Shown: positions 35,704 through 42,948, counted from the first letter of the stretch. The stretch is DNA of 64,000 nucleotides from Maridesulfovibrio sp. (GCF_963676065.1 NZ_OY780933.1:3264122-3328121); one strand, 5' to 3'. Made by a program: numbers and translations. Notes: generated from the letters alone by a model not told the origin.

Positions 35704-36181
35704 CGCAACCACCCTCCCCATCACATCCCTTGTGCCAATGTCCGCCCTGCCCGTCTGAACAAATCTGCTCACCGAACTCGATCGGGGTTTCGCAGACATT
35801 GCAGGTTATATTTGTATCCTCACGACCGAGATCAACCCCCAGACACTGAACTTCCTTCTCCTTAGGCTCCATACTGCTGCAAAACGCACTCACGTAATCG
35901 ATATAATTCTCAGCGGAAAACGGGCCGAGATATTCAACGGCATCACCTGCCGGGACCATTTCATTGAGCACAGTATTATGCTCGAACGGATGCCACTTAT
36001 TCACCAAGTAGCAATGCACCGCCGGTTCCGCTGCGGAGTCAGCCCGCACAAAATAGAAACCGGAGGAATTCGGTTTTTCGGTTGTCCAGCCTTTAATGTC
36101 GGCAAGACGGCGCATAAAAAAATTTTCATAAGCCTTGACCTTAGCCATGATTGATTCGTGCAAATTTTCTCTATGACTCAT
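35693..36181 (-). CDS. Phage protein with C-terminal zinc knuckle, 162 aa
   Basis: The start at 36181 (MSHRENLHESIMAKVK) has GAGGGG upstream. The central part (SSGFYFVRADSAAEPAVHCYLVN, in pieces) resembles phage proteins that present a W/Y-rich strand fold. The C terminus carries C-x2-C-x19-H-x2-C (CNVCETPIE ... HWHKGC), matching the zinc knuckle of the 85-aa protein downstream. No function is known. Confidence 0.5.
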   Translation of the reverse strand: MSHRENLHESIMAKVKAYENFFMRRLADIKGWTTEKPNSSGFYFVRADSAAEPAVHCYLVNKWHPFEHNTVLNEMVPAGDAVEYLGPFSAENYIDYVSAFCSSMEPKEKEVQCLGVDLGREDTNITCNVCETPIEFGEQICSDGQGGHWHKGCDGEGGCDES

Positions 36182-36188
36182 AATCCCC

Positions 36189-36689
36189 TCACCCCAGCGG
36201 ACAGTAATCCGCCATTGTAGTTTCCTGAGAACCGATTGCGGGCTTGCCCACAGCAGCGGCAAAATCATCTAAATTCTTGAGCACGTTAAAGCGAGAACCC
36301 AGCCGGTGACGGTATCGATCTGTCGGAGCCAATTTCGGCTCTTGAGTCGGTGGGAGTTTGGGCTTGCAGGTCCTCTCCTCGCGCAATTTTAAATTGCTGA
36401 TTTCGGCCTGATCCTGCAGCTGCTGCATGAAACGTTTTTTGTTATCGATAACCAGCTCCTCGCCGAACAGTTCGCGATATAGCCTCGTCACAGGTTTAAC
36501 CATGGTTTTTCTCCTGCCACTATGGGATACATTCGTCAGCGGCAGCACGTAATAAATCGTCGCGCTCTTCATAACTGGCCGGCGGCAGTACCCAATCGGT
36601 GAATAACCGGACGGCACGACCCGAATTACGGCGCAGTCACGGTCCATGGCAAAATCAGTACCCGGTATCCGTTTAATTTCATCGCTCAT
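36189..36689 (-). CDS. Phage protein, HNH-like start but unassigned, 166 aa
   Basis: The ATG at 36689 has GAGAGGAG upstream. The sequence IPGTDFAMDRDCAVIRVVPSG and the following VTRLYRELFGEEL resemble the lead-in of NUMOD/HNH-type proteins (a start describing a typed residue pattern, then RLYRELFG), but the HNH residues themselves are not visible. The C-terminal half is basic and proline-rich. Function unknown. Confidence 0.5.
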   Translation of the reverse strand: MSDEIKRIPGTDFAMDRDCAVIRVVPSGYSPIGYCRRPVMKSATIYYVLPLTNVSHSGRRKTMVKPVTRLYRELFGEELVIDNKKRFMQQLQDQAEISNLKLREERTCKPKLPPTQEPKLAPTDRYRHRLGSRFNVLKNLDDFAAAVGKPAIGSQETTMADYCPLG

Positions 36690-36882
36690 GATAAACTCCT
36701 CTCTCGCATGTATCCGGCTCAATTTCCGGTACTCCCGGCAGGGCCAGTTCGTTTAATTCGTCCATATCAATCAACAGCACGCCTATTTTGCAGGACCCAA
36801 TCGGTTCCAAATGAGGGCGCAGCCTGCGCAGCCTCCGCTTAATGGCTTCCACTTCCGCCATTACGTGGGGATTGTCGTGCAT
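36679..36882 (-). CDS. Small phage protein, 67 aa
   Basis: GGAGGG precedes the ATG. The protein is MHDNPHVMAEVEAIKRRLRRL..., with a basic helix and an acidic C-terminal half. It overlaps the next gene by eleven bases and the previous one by 22. No family is recognised. Confidence 0.45.
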   Translation of the reverse strand: MHDNPHVMAEVEAIKRRLRRLRPHLEPIGSCKIGVLLIDMDELNELALPGVPEIEPDTCERGVYHER

Positions 36883-37058
36883 GGTTCCCTCCGTTCTGCT
36901 TCCCGCTCAAGAGCGTTTTCCAGCCGAGCCACGCAGACCGCAGCGGTAAAACCGTCAACAATAGGCATGTCCCGCAGCTTGTCGGCAACGCCGCGGGCAG
37001 CCTCTTCCACACTTTCTACGCAGGTCATGCCCTGCGGGTTGTAACTTAGCGGAATCAT
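36861..37058 (-). CDS. Small phage protein, 65 aa
   Basis: A strong Shine-Dalgarno (AAAGGAG) precedes the ATG. The protein (MIPLSYNPQGMTCVESVEEA...) is mostly helical, with no recognised family. It is the first gene after the structured leader region 37059-37287. Confidence 0.5.
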   Translation of the reverse strand: MIPLSYNPQGMTCVESVEEAARGVADKLRDMPIVDGFTAAVCVARLENALEREAERREPCTTIPT

Positions 37059-37287
37059 GCTTTTCTCCTTTCAACTCTCCCCGGTCGAGGGGTGTTATGT
37101 GGTAAAATTACCGGGGAGAGCCGAATTTTGCCGGGTAACCCGATTCCGGCTGGCCTGCTACAGGAGGATTTGTAAAATGAGTCCCGACCGGGAATCCTAC
37201 GAACCGACCTTAGATCCCTAGGACGCATCTAACACCGAGGCCGACCCCATGCCGACCCAGCGCTCCCGGCCGGGAAATTTATGAAAT
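37059..37287. promoter_or_regulatory. Structured noncoding leader inside the early operon
   Basis: This 229-base gap is the largest inside the otherwise packed leftward operon. It contains a perfect 11-bp inverted repeat (CTCTCCCCGGT at 37075-37085, complement at 37110-37120), a GCCGG...CCGGC pair near 37130-37149 and a TCCCGGCCGGGA palindrome near 37266. On the plus strand AGGAGG precedes a 14-codon frame at 37177-37221. It could be an antitermination or attenuation leader. Confidence 0.45.
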
Positions 37288-37737
37288 TTATTTTATGGCC
37301 TCCAGCCCGTTGAGGATCGCAATCCCCTTGTTCAGCACGTCCCGCAGCTCTTTACAGATGCGCCGCGCCTCGGCTTTATCAACCTCGTTGTCTTCAACTG
37401 CTTTTTCCGCTTCTTGGGAAACCTCGCCCATTTCCAGCACCAGCAAATTCAACTCCCGGAGCAGTCCGAGGCAATCGAGGGCGTCAAACTCCAGCTTCAA
37501 ACCGCCGAACTCAACCTGTGCCTGCAGCCAGTCCAACAGGATGGTGTTACCCAGCACAACGCAGAGCTTCGGAATGGTCGGCAGACTCGGCCAGTAGCTG
37601 TCGTCATAAAAAATCCTCTGCGCGTGACCGGGTTTCCAGCTCATTTCCGCTTGAATTTCATCTATAGTTTTGCCGGATTGGATGCGTGCCAGACTCAGGG
37701 CATCGGGGAGGCTCATGGTTTCAAATGATTTAGTCAT
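37288..37737 (-). CDS. Phage regulator, CII/CP76-like, 149 aa
   Basis: The N-terminal half reads as an HTH: ARIQSGKTIDEIQAEMSWKP, then AQRIFYDDSYWPSLPTIPKLC, close in plan to the phage regulatory protein CII (Phage_CP76) family. The C-terminal half is a Glu-rich helix pair. It is the second gene of the leftward operon after the Cro-like gene, the expected place for a CII-type activator. Shine-Dalgarno is weak. Confidence 0.6.
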   Translation of the reverse strand: MTKSFETMSLPDALSLARIQSGKTIDEIQAEMSWKPGHAQRIFYDDSYWPSLPTIPKLCVVLGNTILLDWLQAQVEFGGLKLEFDALDCLGLLRELNLLVLEMGEVSQEAEKAVEDNEVDKAEARRICKELRDVLNKGIAILNGLEAIK

Positions 37738-37820
37738 AGTGTGTTTTTCACTCCGTCACTCACATTGGCAGGCTAAAATTTTTGTGTAATTATTCGAGAA
37801 TTGGAAAAGCCGTTCCAGAT

Positions 37821-38075
37821 TTAGACGTCCATTTTTGCCTTAGGTTGCAATCCGGGGCGTCCGCTGGTGGCGACAGGCAAATAGCGGGGTTCAACACCGG
37901 CCTGTTTCAACGCTTCACGTTGAGCAGGAGAACAAAGTCCGGAGTGCATTATCTTGGAGGCTCGCGCGGAGGAAACACCCAGCAGATCGGCTACCCACGC
38001 ATTCCATTTTTCGTGCCGGATCAACCAGCAGCGGAATTCCTTTGATTGACGGGAGGCGTCGCTTTTTGTACTCAT
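37821..38075 (-). CDS. Cro-like HTH protein, 84 aa
   Basis: The HTH core is AWVADLLGVSSARASKIMHSG, flanked by basic residues. It is the first leftward gene, its ATG eleven bases from the first TTAGGTT half-site and divergent from the CI-like gene. Position and size fit a Cro-type repressor that turns off lysogeny functions. The tail is Pro/Gly/Lys-rich. Confidence 0.65.
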   Translation of the reverse strand: MSTKSDASRQSKEFRCWLIRHEKWNAWVADLLGVSSARASKIMHSGLCSPAQREALKQAGVEPRYLPVATSGRPGLQPKAKMDV

Positions 38076-38085
38076 AATCTTTGTA

Positions 38086-38145
38086 TTAGGTTAAATGGTT
38101 AACCTAATTGATGAGGTCAATTAGGTTTATTCGTTCACTTAGGTT
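38086..38145. promoter_or_regulatory. Operator array of TTAGGTT half-sites
   Basis: TTAGGTT occurs at 38086-38092, 38121-38127 and 38139-38145, and its complement AACCTAA at 38101-38107. The first pair forms a perfect palindrome with nine-base arms (TTAGGTTAA / TTAACCTAA, four-base gap). The second and third form another (AACCTAATT / AATTAGGTT, nine-base gap). Such an array between cro- and cI-like genes is the expected operator of the lysis-lysogeny switch. Confidence 0.7.
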
Positions 38146-38157
38146 TATAATTAATCC

Positions 38158-38194
38158 ATTTTTGGAAAAAGAGTCAATACTAATTTCCAAAAAT
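38158..38194. promoter_or_regulatory. Second palindrome before the CI-like gene
   Basis: ATTTTTGGAAA at 38158-38168 and its exact complement TTTCCAAAAAT at 38184-38194 have a 15-base gap. The arms differ from the TTAGGTT sites, so a different regulator may bind here. It ends 28 bases before the repressor ATG. Confidence 0.5.
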
Positions 38195-38222
38195 AGACAT
38201 AAAAGCGGAAATTACTTTAAAA

Positions 38223-38747
38223 ATGGAATTATTTGAACGCATTAATCAGGTTATAGAAACCTTTTATGATGGAAAATCATCACATTTGGCGGCTGCTGTG
38301 CGGGTTCCTGCCAATACGTTCAACAGACAAATTTCCAAAAACAACCAGCAAAAAATCAGTCTGCATCTACTTTTTCAAATTTTGGAAAAAACGCCTGAGG
38401 TCTGCCGGGATTGGCTGTTCTTCGGAGAGGGAGGAATGCTAAAATCGCAGACGGAATCATTGAAATCACCAGAACAATCCGAGCCGGAACAAACGTCAGA
38501 GGCACACCCTGCTCCGCCGGAGGTCTCCGACCCGATTAGTCAGCGCATTTTGATCACAACCCAAGCACTGGAAAAAGCGGGCGCATCACAGGAAAAAATT
38601 CAGGACGCCATTATGGCTATACTCAAACCCGGCACTACCTACACAACAGGCGATGACCGTAACAGCTGGCGAGAACGTAAATTCGCAGCAGAACAACACA
38701 CAGAATATGAACCGAGTGAGGGGAAGGGGAAGGACAGGGCCAGCTAA
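38223..38747 (+). CDS. CI-like repressor without a peptidase domain, 174 aa
   Basis: Residues 1-70 are a CI-type HTH domain (SSHLAAAVRVPANTFNRQI and RDWLFFGEGGML). This is the Bacteriophage CI repressor N-terminal pattern, including the W-L-F-F-G-E-G-G end. A Pro/Glu linker and a short helical region follow (ILITTQALEKAGASQEKIQ). There is no S24 (LexA-like) protease domain, so RecA-driven self-cleavage is not expected. It is divergent from the Cro-like gene across the operator array. Confidence 0.75.
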   Translation: MELFERINQVIETFYDGKSSHLAAAVRVPANTFNRQISKNNQQKISLHLLFQILEKTPEVCRDWLFFGEGGMLKSQTESLKSPEQSEPEQTSEAHPAPPEVSDPISQRILITTQALEKAGASQEKIQDAIMAILKPGTTYTTGDDRNSWRERKFAAEQHTEYEPSEGKGKDRAS

Positions 38748-38782
38748 ATTTTTTATAACCAGACAGACGGGCTAAAAATACC

Positions 38783-39013
38783 ATGAACGAGTATAAACAT
38801 TTCGCGCAGCAGATAAAAAAAATCGGCGCAGATTTCCAGAGAGGAAATATAACGCCGGAAAGATGCGCCATAAGACTGCGCGCGCTGGCTGAATCAATCG
38901 AGGAAGAAGCCGCCACAGCAGGCCCCGAATGGCAAGATTTTCTCGCGGAACTGGTTGAGAGGATTCATGGCATCGTGGAAAATCTTCAGCCGGAGAAAAC
39001 TGTATTGCAGTGA
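38783..39013 (+). CDS. Small helical protein downstream of the repressor, 76 aa
   Basis: MNEYKHFAQQIKKIGADFQRG begins an almost wholly helical soluble protein. It lies 35 bases after the repressor gene and is probably expressed with it in the lysogen. No family is recognised and the Shine-Dalgarno is weak. Confidence 0.5.
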   Translation: MNEYKHFAQQIKKIGADFQRGNITPERCAIRLRALAESIEEEAATAGPEWQDFLAELVERIHGIVENLQPEKTVLQ

Positions 39014-39025
39014 AATTTTAAATTA

Positions 39026-39607
39026 TCAATCTTTTGCCACATACTTAGCTATACCCAGCTTTTTACGCCGCAAAGCCACAGCTGGAGGCTTGCATCCTAT
39101 CATTTTGGAAATTTTGTAATCTGTATCAGTGCCCAGCAAATAATCCCATTTACTCCAATCCACCCGCCGCCGGGAACCTTCAGCGCGAAAAGCCTTTTCC
39201 GTGCGAACCCACGGCGAGATACCTTTGCTCACCCGTCTATTTCTCACAGCTGCAACTAAACAGCCTATTTCTGCAGCCAGATCAGCATCAGTTTCTTTTC
39301 CCAGACGAGAATCCCAGTCACTCCAATTTATAAAAAAACCGGGTTCGATCCCAAGCTCACGGCGTTTTTTCCTTAGCGCGATCAACGAGCACCCTATCTT
39401 ATCTGCCAGTTCCGGGTCAGGCAGCACTCCCATCAGTGAAATCCACTTTTCCCAATCAATCCTTTTTTTGGAACCATATGACGGAATCCCCAATCTAGCA
39501 CGATGCCGGGCAACTGTGGCTGGGGCACTACCAATCTCAGCAGCTATATCCTTATCAGACTTTGTGCCTAGTAAATGCCTAACTTTTTCCCAATCTATTT
39601 CAGACAT
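39026..39607 (-). CDS. Protein of four tandem HTH-like repeats, 193 aa
   Basis: Four repeats of about 40-50 residues follow the plan [IV]-[DN]-W-x-K/D-W...-[LM]-G-x3-D-x-[ED]-[IL]-A-x-x-IG-x3-x-[AV]-x-x-R-R-x-x-LGI. Examples are IDWEKVRHLLGTKSDKDIAA and VDWSKWDYLLGTDTDYKISK. Each looks like a helix-turn-helix ending with a basic recognition helix (ATVARHRARLG, IALRKKRRELG, AAVRNRRVSKG, AVALRRKKLG). A protein of four such units could bind a long DNA site. It has a fair Shine-Dalgarno (AGGAG) and is convergent with the small gene at 38783. Confidence 0.65.
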   Translation of the reverse strand: MSEIDWEKVRHLLGTKSDKDIAAEIGSAPATVARHRARLGIPSYGSKKRIDWEKWISLMGVLPDPELADKIGCSLIALRKKRRELGIEPGFFINWSDWDSRLGKETDADLAAEIGCLVAAVRNRRVSKGISPWVRTEKAFRAEGSRRRVDWSKWDYLLGTDTDYKISKMIGCKPPAVALRRKKLGIAKYVAKD

Positions 39608-39757
39608 ACAATTCTCCTTGCCGCGCTAAATACCCAAAATAACATCCCTGAATCAAGCACATAATCCGTAAAAATAGTTTGATTCCCAATAATAATTACG
39701 CTAATTGAGTTTGGTTCTTATATATAAAACAAAACATGTATTTCCATAGGAGGGATC

Positions 39758-40180
39758 ATGCATAAAATCAGGGGAACTTATTTAAATATTGTCTTGATTG
39801 GGCTGCTTTCGCTTACCTGCGGCTGCGTTGCCGCATCAAAACACAAGACAAATGTTCAGGATACAACCGCTGACAAAATTACAGTAGGTAAAGTACAGCG
39901 GGAAATTAAAGTCGGCATGAGCGGCGCAGATGTCATTTCCGTGCTTGGTTCACCCAATATTGTCAGCACCGATTCCAAACGCCGCGAAGTATGGGTTTAT
40001 GATAAAATTTCTACCGAACAGGTCTACTCAAAATCAAGCGGCTTTGCGAGCTTGATCCTCATTGGTGGCAATCAGGCATCCGGAGCATCATCCACCAGCC
40101 AGCGCACCCTAACCATTATCGTTAAATTCGATGATCAGGGTCTGGTGCGCGACTTTGCATACAGACAGTCTAGCTTCTAA
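39758..40180 (+). CDS. Lipoprotein with SmpA/BamE-like domain, 140 aa
   Basis: AGGAGG precedes the ATG. The N terminus is a lipoprotein signal (YLNIVLIGLLSLTCGC, Cys21 or Cys23 lipidated). The mature part has KVQREIKVGMSGADVISVLGSPN and RREVWVYD, the plan of the SmpA/OmlA (BamE) domain: a 'G-M-s..dV...lG.P' block followed by a strand with W-x-Y. It starts a three-gene lipoprotein set, each stop overlapping or touching the next start. Confidence 0.75.
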   Translation: MHKIRGTYLNIVLIGLLSLTCGCVAASKHKTNVQDTTADKITVGKVQREIKVGMSGADVISVLGSPNIVSTDSKRREVWVYDKISTEQVYSKSSGFASLILIGGNQASGASSTSQRTLTIIVKFDDQGLVRDFAYRQSSF

Positions 40181-40932
40181 TGGAACTACGAATGAAAAAT
40201 ATAGCAAAATTAATACTGCTGATTCTGATCTGTTCAGCTTTTGCCGGCTGCGCCACAAAAATCCCCAAAGACGCGTTGACTCTGGCTCCTGAGAGCCTCA
40301 AGGAACGCGAAAGACAAACCCGCTATTTTGAGACCGGCGATGAACAATTCTTGATGTCTGCCGGAGCTCAGGTGCTGCAGGATATGGGATTCAATCTAGA
40401 AGAGTCCGAAATGGAGTTAGGAGTCGTAACCGGCTCAAAGCATAGGGACGCAACAGATGGCGGTCAGGTTGTTGCAGCCATTTTCGTGGCCGCGCTTACC
40501 GGTGCGGTAGCCCCTATTGATAAGGACCAGATAATCAGGGTCTCTATTGTGACCAGACCACTCGACTTCAACCAGGAACAAGCCGATAAAATATCCGACA
40601 AGCTCCGTCAGAAACTTACCAAAAAAATCAGGGATAAAACCGCACAAGTCCTTAAGAAAGAGTTTGAAGATGGACTTGAAGGACAGGTTCAGCAAAACTT
40701 GATCTCTACAGTTGTCAACGATCTCTCCGAAGATTTTGGCGATCAGGTAGATATGGAACTCCGCCAGCTCTTAAGTTCAGGCAGAGTCGCTTTTCGCGTC
40801 ACGTTCCAGAGGCTGATCTACAACACTCAGCGCATGGTAACTAAACGCGAATCAATTAAAGACGATAAAGTTTATCAGGAATTTTTTGCAAAACTCAGCA
40901 AATCAGTATTCTTAGAGGCTCATAACATATGA
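40180..40932 (+). CDS. Lipoprotein of unknown function, 250 aa
   Basis: The start overlaps the previous stop (TAATG). The signal is LILLILICSAFAGC, with lipidation at Cys24. The mature part opens with RQTRYFETGDEQFLMSAGAQVLQDMGFNLEESEMELG (quoted in pieces), then a coiled-coil region (EQADKISDKLRQKLTKKI). The 'QTR.[FY][ED]T.DE...L.....LQD.GF......LG.V' pattern is shared with the next gene product, so the two are related. A small hydrophobic stretch VVAAIFVAALTGAVA follows. Confidence 0.7.
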   Translation: MELRMKNIAKLILLILICSAFAGCATKIPKDALTLAPESLKERERQTRYFETGDEQFLMSAGAQVLQDMGFNLEESEMELGVVTGSKHRDATDGGQVVAAIFVAALTGAVAPIDKDQIIRVSIVTRPLDFNQEQADKISDKLRQKLTKKIRDKTAQVLKKEFEDGLEGQVQQNLISTVVNDLSEDFGDQVDMELRQLLSSGRVAFRVTFQRLIYNTQRMVTKRESIKDDKVYQEFFAKLSKSVFLEAHNI

Positions 40933-41354
40933 AAAAATTAATTCTACTCGCCACACTACTTACAGTTTTTATGGCTGCAGGCTGCGCAAATAGAAATCAA
41001 CACATCCTTGATTCAAACGGCGCGGAGCAGCTCAAACTTAGATCAATGCAAACCAGAATTTACGATACATCAGATCGTGAATCCACCCTGCGTACTGTCA
41101 TTGCTACCCTGCAGGATTTGGGATTTGTTATCGATAAGGCTGATAGCCGCCTCGGCTCAGTCTCAGCCACAAAACTCGAAAAATACGACCTGCGCATGAC
41201 TGTTTCAGTCCGCCCCAAAAGCGCAGAACAGCTCTCAGTCCGTGCCAATGCGCAGTACAACATCTACCCCGTGACCGACCCAGAGCCGTATCAACGGTTT
41301 TTTGATGCTCTATCCAAGTCGTTATTTTTAACGGCGCAGATGGAAGAAGAATAA
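40929..41354 (+). CDS. Lipoprotein, paralogue of the preceding protein, 141 aa
   Basis: ATGA overlap with the preceding gene. The signal MKKLILLATLLTVFMAAGC ends at the lipidated Cys19. The mature part has MQTRIYDTSDRESTLRTVIA, TLQDLGFVIDKADSRLGSVS and a C-terminal PYQRFFDALSKSLFL, matching YQEFFAKLSKSVFL of the upstream protein. So it is a shorter copy of the same domain. The operon ends at a strong terminator. Confidence 0.7.
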   Translation: MKKLILLATLLTVFMAAGCANRNQHILDSNGAEQLKLRSMQTRIYDTSDRESTLRTVIATLQDLGFVIDKADSRLGSVSATKLEKYDLRMTVSVRPKSAEQLSVRANAQYNIYPVTDPEPYQRFFDALSKSLFLTAQMEEE

Positions 41355-41360
41355 AGCAAT

Positions 41361-41392
41361 AAAAAAGGCCACGACTAAATCGTGGCCTTTTT
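41361..41392. terminator. Bidirectional terminator after the lipoprotein operon
   Basis: AAAAAAGGCCACGA / TCGTGGCCTTTTTT with a five-base loop: a perfect stem with A- and T-runs on both sides, lying between convergent genes. Confidence 0.9.
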
Positions 41393-41430
41393 TATTGCCT
41401 GATAACGCTTAGCAATAATAAGAAAATAAA

Positions 41431-42735
41431 CTATTCCTCAAAGGGACCGGGCTTAAAAGTTCCGTCGGGATGCAGGTAACCGGTTTCGGCCACAATTTCC
41501 TTTGCCTTCCTTTTTTTACATTGTGCAACTGCACTCGTCATAGGCTCAGCCGCCTCAGTAAGCAAAATTTCTTTATTCTCTTCAACGGTCTTACTGTTAG
41601 GAACAAACTCGTCGGGAATGTCTAGATGCTCTTTAATGATCTCCTTAGGCACCTGAGGTGTTTGCATTTCCTCTGGCAAATCTATGATACCACGCAAAGC
41701 CATTTCATTTTTCATTTTCACAACTTCAAGCTGCGCTTTTTCTTTCAGTACCTTGTTCAATTCCGTTTGGGAAACAGATTGCTGGTGAAGGTCCCATGCT
41801 GCCAAACTACAAGAACTGGTGATTACCAGTCCCGCCGCCACAATTAAGACTTTTGCATATTTAGACGGGAGGGTCTTTTCAACGAAATTTCCAAAAAAAT
41901 CCAAAGACCCCGTATGAATGGATGCCACACGCATAGTCTGGGCATACCCGGGAAAGGCAGTTCTCAATTTAAGTTTAATCTTCTCCAGGTCAGTTTCTTC
42001 AGTGGTCATCAGATACTGCACCCGGTTGACACTAAGCTGAATGCCCATAAGAAATACGCTCATGTCATAGGGGGTCCAATCATAAGCATCAGTATAGATT
42101 CTAAGCGTATAGACTGGTTCATTTTTGGTTTCAGTGTCCGCTTTTTCGTGGGACTGTTTTTCGTAATATTCTTCTTCATCTCTGAAAATACACCCAGAAA
42201 GTTGTTTCTCTGTTAAGGGTACTTCCAATTCATTGAGCTGTACTTTGGAAGTAAAGGTAGTATTCAAAAGGGTCCCACCTCTAAGGTTCGCCCCTTGGAG
42301 ATTCGCCCCTTCGAGGTGCGCCCCTTTGAGATACGCCCCTCCGAGATACGCCCTTTGAAAGCTCGCCCCTTGGAGATTAGCATCTTTGAGATTAGCATCT
42401 TTGAGATACGCCCCTTGGACATTCGCCCCTTTGAGGTTAGCCCCCACAAGACACACCGAATCGAGGTTCGTAGCTTGGAGGCTCGCCCCTTTGAGATTAG
42501 CCCCTTCTAGGTTCACCTCTTTGAGATACGCCCCTTCGAAATCAGCCCCTTTGAGATTAGCCCCTCTGAGGTTCGCATTAAAAAAATTCGCATCACAAAA
42601 AATCGCATCTTCGAGCTTCATAAATTGGAGGTCCGCCCTAAAGAAATCCGGTTTTGCACCTTTATTTTCCCCACGCCATTTATTCCAAGCCTCAACTCCT
42701 TGATTCAATATTGCCATATAATTAAGACCCGCCAT
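41431..42735 (-). CDS. Membrane-anchored pentapeptide-repeat protein, 434 aa
   Basis: Residues 34-160 are about 25 pentapeptide repeats of the A[DN]LxG type (ANLKGANVQGAYLKDANLKD), predicted to form a right-handed quadrilateral beta-helix. A unique region follows (165-290, with TLRIYTDAYDWTPYDM), then a membrane helix at about 296-313 (VLIVAAGLVITSSCSLAAW), and a Glu/Lys-rich tail. Pentapeptide proteins can mimic DNA or form effectors; the role here is unknown. AAGGAGG precedes the ATG. It has its own transcription unit between prophage cargo genes. Confidence 0.8.
   Translation of the reverse strand: MAGLNYMAILNQGVEAWNKWRGENKGAKPDFFRADLQFMKLEDAIFCDANFFNANLRGANLKGADFEGAYLKEVNLEGANLKGASLQATNLDSVCLVGANLKGANVQGAYLKDANLKDANLQGASFQRAYLGGAYLKGAHLEGANLQGANLRGGTLLNTTFTSKVQLNELEVPLTEKQLSGCIFRDEEEYYEKQSHEKADTETKNEPVYTLRIYTDAYDWTPYDMSVFLMGIQLSVNRVQYLMTTEETDLEKIKLKLRTAFPGYAQTMRVASIHTGSLDFFGNFVEKTLPSKYAKVLIVAAGLVITSSCSLAAWDLHQQSVSQTELNKVLKEKAQLEVVKMKNEMALRGIIDLPEEMQTPQVPKEIIKEHLDIPDEFVPNSKTVEENKEILLTEAAEPMTSAVAQCKKRKAKEIVAETGYLHPDGTFKPGPFEE
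42260..42640. repeat. 15-base periodic DNA encoding the pentapeptide repeats
   Basis: The plus strand shows many near-copies of a 15-base unit (such as GAGATTCGCCCCTTG and GAGATACGCCCCTTT). The period is five codons, so it reflects the repeat protein on the minus strand. Several units are nearly identical, which suggests recent expansion by slippage or unequal recombination. Confidence 0.7.
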
Positions 42736-42948
42736 CGTTATAACCTCCTTAGAAAACTAACAGTAAGAAATTTTTTAGCGATTTGAATGAAAATAACAAG
42801 CAATGTCAATATATTTAACTGATTATAGTTTTGAGATATGCATAAGGTAGGGATAAGAAACAGACGAGATAGATTTTTTATATCCCGTCTGATAATAAGG
42901 AAAGGGTAAAACTAAAAATACCACTATTCAGTAACAAAGGAGAGCAAG

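Noticed and set aside
42260..42640. Regular short repeats that at first sight resemble a CRISPR or minisatellite array
   Set aside because: The period is exactly 15 bases and encodes pentapeptide repeats on the minus strand; there are no unique spacers.
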